From the NCBI GenBank assembly GCA_002862325.1, contig PKCT01000204.1, forward strand, positions 1 through 8,881: DNA of 8,881 nt. The letters are read 5' to 3'. Every line of letters begins with the position of its first letter. The stretch's first letter is position 1. The notes beneath the pieces were generated by a model, which ran no database searches, was not told where the DNA came from, and saw only the letters and a list, made by a program, of their open reading frames with translations. Shown here piece by piece: positions 5,644-8,881 of this stretch. This DNA comes from Phycisphaerae bacterium (GTDB taxonomy: Bacteria; Planctomycetota; Phycisphaerae; Phycisphaerales; SM1A02). A program made the position numbers and the translations under genes.

Positions 5644-6624
5644 GTGCGTTCTTCCCTCCGACCCGGATTCGACCGGCCGAACATCCCATACCGACCCTGG
5701 TTCGCCGGTCTTCTCCTGCTTCTGTTCGCGACTGGATGCACGACCGCCCCTCGTCCGGTCGACGCCCGGGAGCTCAGGATCCTGGATGGTCGCGACGGAA
5801 CCCCCCTGGAGTGGTCGACGTTCGTCGCTCGAACCGGCGACGTCGACGTCGTCCTCTTCGGCGAGGAGCACGACGATCCCTTCGCCCACGCCTTGCAGCG
5901 CGAACTGGTTCGATCGATGGTCGCGGAGCGGGACCGCGTCGCCCTGAGCATGGAGATGTTCGAACGCCCGGAACAGACCACGCTCGACCGATGGTCGAGC
6001 GGGGAGATCGACACGGCGACGATGGTCCGCGAGACCGGTGCGAACGGCTGGGGCGGCGAGACCGGATGGTGGACGTGGTACCAACCGATTCTGGACGTGG
6101 CCCGCGCATCCGGGACTCCGATCATCGCCGCCAACGCGCCCCGGAACGTCGTGCGTCGCGCACGCCTCGAGGGATACGACGTCCTCGACGATCTCCCGGA
6201 GGATCGACGAACGCAATTCGATCTCCCCCTTTCGCTCGATCAGGGAACGTACTGGGAGAAGTTTCGCGACACGATGCGCGAGTTTCGCGGCGACGAGGTC
6301 GAGGACGAGGAGATCGTCGCCACCTTCCGAAGTCAGATGGTGTGGGACTCGACCATGGCCCATTCGATGGCGAGGGCCCTGGATCGATCCGAGATCGATC
6401 GGCTGATCCATCTGGCCGGAAGGTTCCATGTGGACCATGACGGCGGTACGGCTCGCGAGTTCAGACGCCTCCGTCCGGATCGATCGATGCTGACCGTGAG
6501 CTGCGTGCGGGCGGGGCTTGATCGACGCACGCTCTCGGCCGAGGATCTCGACCGCGCGGACGTGGTCATCTACACGCCACTCGAATCGGACCGCGTCGTC
6601 CCGAGCGAAGTGACCGCGCCCTGA
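5644..6624 (+). CDS. ChaN/TIKI-fold lipoprotein
   Basis: The protein has 326 residues from a GTG start with a well-placed AAGGGGG. A basic N-terminus (to Arg18) and a hydrophobic core AGLLLLLF lead to Cys32 in LFATGC, an acceptable lipobox, so the mature protein should be lipid-anchored in the cell envelope. Two G-x-x-H motifs mark the ChaN/TIKI/TraB-like superfamily: G73-E-E-H76 (in VVLFGEEHDD) and G259-R-F-H262 (in HLAGRFHVDH). Glu104 in LSMEMFER and the SQMVWDSTMAHSM helix (230-242) also fit the ChaN family. ChaN of Campylobacter binds haem and is linked to iron uptake; related TIKI proteins are metal-dependent proteases. Here no haem or TonB transport gene is adjacent, so ligand and role stay open. 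The gene is divergent from the dockerin protein and convergent with the channel gene. Confidence 0.88.
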   Translation: MRSSLRPGFDRPNIPYRPWFAGLLLLLFATGCTTAPRPVDARELRILDGRDGTPLEWSTFVARTGDVDVVLFGEEHDDPFAHALQRELVRSMVAERDRVALSMEMFERPEQTTLDRWSSGEIDTATMVRETGANGWGGETGWWTWYQPILDVARASGTPIIAANAPRNVVRRARLEGYDVLDDLPEDRRTQFDLPLSLDQGTYWEKFRDTMREFRGDEVEDEEIVATFRSQMVWDSTMAHSMARALDRSEIDRLIHLAGRFHVDHDGGTAREFRRLRPDRSMLTVSCVRAGLDRRTLSAEDLDRADVVIYTPLESDRVVPSEVTAP

Positions 6625-6635
6625 TCGCGTCCTGC

Positions 6636-6656
6636 CGCCGGGAGCCGCGCCCGGTG
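6636..6656. terminator. Possible hairpin between convergent genes
   Basis: In the 67 bases between the stops of the ChaN-like and channel genes, CGCCGGG (6636-6642) can pair with CCCGGTG (6650-6656), giving 7 pairs with one G-T and a 7-base loop. Only a short CCTTT follows on the plus strand. It is a candidate terminator by position, but lacks a T-run. Confidence 0.3.
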
Positions 6657-6691
6657 CCTTTCCCACGGCCCGGTCCCCATCCTCGCCGCCC

Positions 6692-8029
6692 TCAGGCGTC
6701 GGCGCCTCCGCCGGTCCCGAGCATCCCCTCCGGCGAGACGTCGAGCTGCCGGCTGACGGGAGTGGTCTCCGCGAAGTCGCTCTCGGACTGGTAGGTGCGG
6801 AGGCCGAAGGCGGACAGAACCGAGAAGAAGTGGTCGAAGATCGTGGCCTGGATCGCTTCGTAGGAAGCCCACGCAGTGTCGTCCACGAAGCAGTAGACCT
6901 GCAGGGGAAGCCCCTCGGGGGTCGGATCCAGATGTCGGACCAGGAGGGTGAACGGATCCCCGTGGATTCGCGGATGCGCCTCCAGATAGACCTCGACGTA
7001 CTGGCGGAACAGGCCGCTGTTGGTCGGGAGGTCTCCGGCGACGCTTCCACCGATCGCCTTCCGCTCCAGATCGATCGCCTTGTCCATCAGAGGAAGCGAG
7101 GCCAATCGCTCGATCTCGGCCTCCGACAGCGATCGGATCGTCCGCTGGTCGAGCAGGATGGACCGCTTGATGCGCCGCCCGCCCGCGTTGTACATCCCCC
7201 GGTAGTTGATGAACGACTCCTGAACCAGCGTGTAGGTGGGCAGCACCGCGACCGTCTTGTCGAAGTTCTGCACCTTCACCACGTTGAGGGACACGTCGAT
7301 GACGTACCCGTCCGCGTTCTTCCCGGGGATCTGGATCCAGTCCCCCACTCGGACCAGATCGCCCGTCGTCACGATCACGTTCGCGAAGATCGACAACAGC
7401 GTGTCCCGGAAGAGGATCAGCAGGATCGCCGAGACCGCACCGAGGCCGGTCAGGAAGTAGACGGGCGAGCGATCCAGGATCTCAGATACGATCAGGACCA
7501 ACGCGGTGATGTACACCAGGAACGAGCCCACGGAGACGTAGCCTCGAAGCGCCCCCGGCCGGCCGACGGAGGGGAACCGCGAATACACCACGTCCATCAG
7601 ACGTCCGCACCGCACGATCAACTGGGCAACGATGAAGATGCCGAGGGCGGTGACGAGTCGGTCTGCGAGGTCGATGAAGTGATCGTCGATGCCCGGCAGC
7701 AGTTGAAGAAAGATGCCGACCACCATGATCGACAGGAGCATCGACACGCTCGACAGGACCTTCGTCTTGACGAGATCGCTGACCGGGATCCAGCGGGAGA
7801 TCCTGAACAACCCGCTTCCCGCCAACGGCCTGACGATGACGAACCGAAAGAAGAGATGGATCAGCCAGAGCAGGAGCAGCAGGGCGCCACCCACCACGAC
7901 CGCGTAGAGGATCGGGCTGGCCTCGAAGGGCTTGAGAAGATCCTCGAGCCACTGGGGACTCTCGAAGATGGACTTCGCCGAGTCGGTCGTCGAGGAGGAT
8001 TCCGGCTTCTTGGTGTCGTCTACGACCAT
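6692..8029 (-). CDS. ybdG: YbdG-type mechanosensitive channel (MscS superfamily)
   Basis: The protein has 445 residues from the ATG at 8029, which has GGAAGGAAG about 9 bases upstream. An in-frame GTG at 8050 lacks a ribosome site and is rejected. A soluble N-terminus (1-38) is followed by about five membrane segments (near 40-62, 92-112, 126-145, 165-185 and 190-222); the last is the Gly/Ala-rich pore helix. The MscS beta-domain follows (DLVRVGDWIQIP at 224-235, VKVQNFDKTVAVLPT at 251-265). The C-terminal part closely resembles E. coli YbdG: GGRRIKRSI, FRQYVEVYLEAHPRI, a GLPLQVYCF strand and EAIQATIFDHFFSVLSAFGLR. It should sit in the cytoplasmic membrane and release small solutes on osmotic downshock, as reported for YbdG (small conductance). 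It lies 84 bases downstream of the STAS gene on the same strand, probably in one transcript. Confidence 0.93.
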   Translation of the reverse strand: MVVDDTKKPESSSTTDSAKSIFESPQWLEDLLKPFEASPILYAVVVGGALLLLLWLIHLFFRFVIVRPLAGSGLFRISRWIPVSDLVKTKVLSSVSMLLSIMVVGIFLQLLPGIDDHFIDLADRLVTALGIFIVAQLIVRCGRLMDVVYSRFPSVGRPGALRGYVSVGSFLVYITALVLIVSEILDRSPVYFLTGLGAVSAILLILFRDTLLSIFANVIVTTGDLVRVGDWIQIPGKNADGYVIDVSLNVVKVQNFDKTVAVLPTYTLVQESFINYRGMYNAGGRRIKRSILLDQRTIRSLSEAEIERLASLPLMDKAIDLERKAIGGSVAGDLPTNSGLFRQYVEVYLEAHPRIHGDPFTLLVRHLDPTPEGLPLQVYCFVDDTAWASYEAIQATIFDHFFSVLSAFGLRTYQSESDFAETTPVSRQLDVSPEGMLGTGGGADA

Positions 8030-8036
8030 GGCGTGT

Positions 8037-8045
8037 CTTCCTTCC
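8037..8045 (-). promoter_or_regulatory. Ribosome binding site that fixes the channel start at 8029
   Basis: GGAAGGAAG on the minus strand places an AAGGA core about 9 bases before the ATG at 8029. It lies inside the longer frame that begins at GTG 8050, which argues for the shorter protein. Confidence 0.65.
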
Positions 8046-8052
8046 GCCACAC

Positions 8053-8087
8053 CGACGGCCTTGCCGGAATCGCAGGCAAGGTGGTCG
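8053..8087 (-). other. Strong intergenic hairpin between STAS and channel genes
   Basis: A perfect 7-base inverted repeat CCTTGCC (8059-8065) and GGCAAGG (8075-8081) encloses a 9-base loop. Beyond a 2-base mismatch on each side, CGAC (8053-8056) and GTCG (8084-8087) add four more pairs. The stem ends 8 bases before the channel's ribosome site on the minus strand and no T-run follows. It could set the ratio of the two proteins by partial termination, by stabilising one part of the message, or by masking the ribosome site. The structure is seen; the function is inferred. Confidence 0.6.
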
Positions 8088-8113
8088 CGCGAGGTGCGGC
8101 TGCCGCGATCGGA

Positions 8114-8494
8114 TCAGCGAAGCAGCTTGTCCAGGTGCTTCTGATCCTTCGCGATCTTGTAGTACTTCTCGATCTTCATCATCGACATCAGTCCAAGGAG
8201 CTCCTTGCTGAGTCCGAAGAGGATGGAGTCGGCCTTCAGCGCGTTCGCGGTGTTGCGGAACGCGATGCACATGCCAAGCCCCATCGAGGACATGAACGTC
8301 GTCGTCGACATGTCGAGCACGAGATGCTTGAGATCCTTGCCCATCGCATCGAAGTACGGCTTGACCTCGTCCTGGATGATCGGTGCTTCCCGCTGCCCCA
8401 CACTGGGCCCCGTAGGCTTGACCAGGAGGATCCCGTCCCGGCGAGTGATTTCGACGAGACTCGTGACGTGATGGTCTGCGAGGGGGCTGCTCAT
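8114..8494 (-). CDS. STAS-domain protein, anti-sigma factor antagonist type
   Basis: The protein has 126 residues and is almost entirely one STAS domain, the size of SpoIIAA-type anti-anti-sigma factors. Strand VLDMS (59-63), FMSSMGLGM (67-75), the helix AFRNTANALKAD (78-89) and the strand SILFGL (90-95) follow the family order. In the classical site F-M-D-S-S-G-L-G the middle Ser is phosphorylated. Here it aligns with Ser70 of FMSSMGLG, so the phospho-acceptor is kept, but the Asp before it is Ser69 and the Ser after it is Met71. Such proteins are switched by a HPK/RsbW-like kinase and a PP2C phosphatase; neither is in the window. The ATG at 8494 has AGGGA about 7 bases upstream. It precedes the channel gene by 84 bases and diverges from the amidohydrolase gene. 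Confidence 0.87.
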   Translation of the reverse strand: MSSPLADHHVTSLVEITRRDGILLVKPTGPSVGQREAPIIQDEVKPYFDAMGKDLKHLVLDMSTTTFMSSMGLGMCIAFRNTANALKADSILFGLSKELLGLMSMMKIEKYYKIAKDQKHLDKLLR

Positions 8495-8619
8495 GCTCGA
8501 TCCCTATGAACGCACCTGAAAGCTCGACCCGCCGCCGGGCCGAGGTGGGGAGTGTACAGCGACCACGATCGCGAGGGCCGAGGACGACTTCCGGAAAATC
8601 CCGGTAGGGTTGGGGGATC
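8495..8619. promoter_or_regulatory. Divergent intergenic region, STAS gene and amidohydrolase gene
   Basis: These 125 bases should hold promoters for both directions. On the minus strand TACACT (8551-8556) is a possible -10 for the STAS gene, with a leader of about 50 bases; it is the same hexamer as ahead of the methyltransferase. No -35 box is convincing. On the plus strand AGGG (8606-8609) and GGGGGA (8612-8617) precede the ATG at 8620. A short palindrome TTCCGGAA lies at 8589-8596. Confidence 0.35.
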
Positions 8620-8881
8620 ATGCCCGATCCACGCTGCACCCTCGTCACAAACGCTCGTCTCCTCACCATCGCCGACCCCTCCGGCGACCGCGTAGCCCGC
8701 CGGGGCGAAGGGATGTCGGATCTGGGGGTCGTGGACCGCGGCTGGATTCTGATTCGAGACGGCGTCATCGTGGATCTCGGCCCCGGCGCTCCGGATGCCC
8801 CACCCCCGGGGACGGAGGTCATGCACGCCGAGGGCCGTGTGGTGATGCCGGCGTTCGTGGACTGCCACACCCACGCCTGCT
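8620..8881 (+). CDS. hutI: Amidohydrolase, probably imidazolonepropionase; 3'-truncated by the window edge
   Basis: The first 87 codons are in view from the ATG at 8620; the frame is open to the end of the window. The start fits the N-terminal beta-sandwich of metal-dependent amidohydrolases: CTLVTNARLLTI, then GWILIRDGVIVDLGPG (41-56) and the EGRVVMPAFVDCHTH stretch (71-85), which ends in the metal-binding His83-x-His85. The DCHTH form, as opposed to NAHTH or DPHVH in many relatives, suggests imidazolonepropionase, which opens the ring of 4-imidazolone-5-propanoate in cytoplasmic histidine breakdown. With most of the catalytic barrel missing, another amidohydrolase such as a guanine or cytosine deaminase relative cannot be excluded. 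No other hut gene is visible, but downstream sequence is cut off. It is divergent from the STAS gene. Confidence 0.7.
   Translation, partial: MPDPRCTLVTNARLLTIADPSGDRVARRGEGMSDLGVVDRGWILIRDGVIVDLGPGAPDAPPPGTEVMHAEGRVVMPAFVDCHTHAC

Noticed and set aside
3775..6624. A 949-codon open frame on the plus strand
   Set aside because: Only its last third (from GTG 5644) encodes a recognisable protein. The rest is the antisense of the dockerin protein gene and is Arg/Pro/Gly-rich, as expected from GC-rich DNA.
5518..7050. A 510-codon open frame on the minus strand
   Set aside because: It overlaps the ChaN-like gene in antisense and runs into the channel gene in the wrong frame. Its translation is Ser/Arg-rich with no recognisable domain.
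8030..8050. GTG at 8050 as start of the channel gene
   Set aside because: It has no ribosome site and lies at the edge of the hairpin; the ATG at 8029 has a well-placed AAGGA.
6830..8509. A 559-codon open frame on the plus strand
   Set aside because: It is antisense to the channel and STAS genes, whose protein families are clear, and its translation is a low-complexity Arg/Asp/Gln-rich chain with no motif.
8589..8596. TTCCGGAA palindrome as an operator
   Set aside because: Eight bases of symmetry are too short to claim in GC-rich DNA, with no second copy seen nearby.
1..8881. A defence, toxin-antitoxin, phage or mobile system
   Set aside because: No transposase, integrase, terminase, nuclease, CRISPR repeat or toxin-like small gene pair was found on either strand.

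Overview
The window is compact, GC-rich bacterial chromosome. It carries eight genes, two of them cut by the window edges, with short intergenic gaps and no stretch over 300 bases without a gene. The best clue to the host is the secreted protein at 3874-5502. It ends in two calcium-loop repeats of dockerin type, each closing in Trp-Gly, and carries Cys-rich CVC/FCC/WD modules. This combination, with the GC-rich codon use, is what I would expect of a planctomycete, most likely a Phycisphaerae-like lineage. That placement is an inference from protein style; no marker gene is present.

Left part (1-1886, + strand): the 3' part of an alpha/beta hydrolase is followed 35 bases later by an exported protein with two thioredoxin folds, of which only the second keeps the CGPC redox site. 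Middle left (1893-5502, - strand): reading in the direction of transcription, the Cys-rich dockerin-bearing protein comes first, then a class I SAM-dependent methyltransferase, then a long-chain polyprenyl diphosphate synthase, which probably makes the side chain of the respiratory quinone. The thioredoxin and prenyl synthase genes converge with only 6 bases between them.

Middle right (5644-6624, + strand): a lipoprotein of the ChaN/TIKI fold is transcribed divergently from the dockerin protein across a 141-base gap. Right part (8494-6692, - strand): a small STAS-domain protein precedes a YbdG-type mechanosensitive channel. The 84-base spacer between them holds a strong hairpin. At the right edge (8620 on, + strand) the first 87 codons of an amidohydrolase, probably imidazolonepropionase of histidine breakdown, diverge from the STAS gene.

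Most genes belong to known families with envelope, export or housekeeping roles. I see no CRISPR array, tRNA or rRNA gene, insertion sequence, phage gene or recognisable defence system. The parts most worth a second look are the duplicated modular architecture of the dockerin protein, the STAS-channel pair with its intergenic hairpin, the degenerate N-terminal thioredoxin fold fused to a TlpA-like domain, and the inverted-repeat cluster ahead of the prenyl synthase gene.
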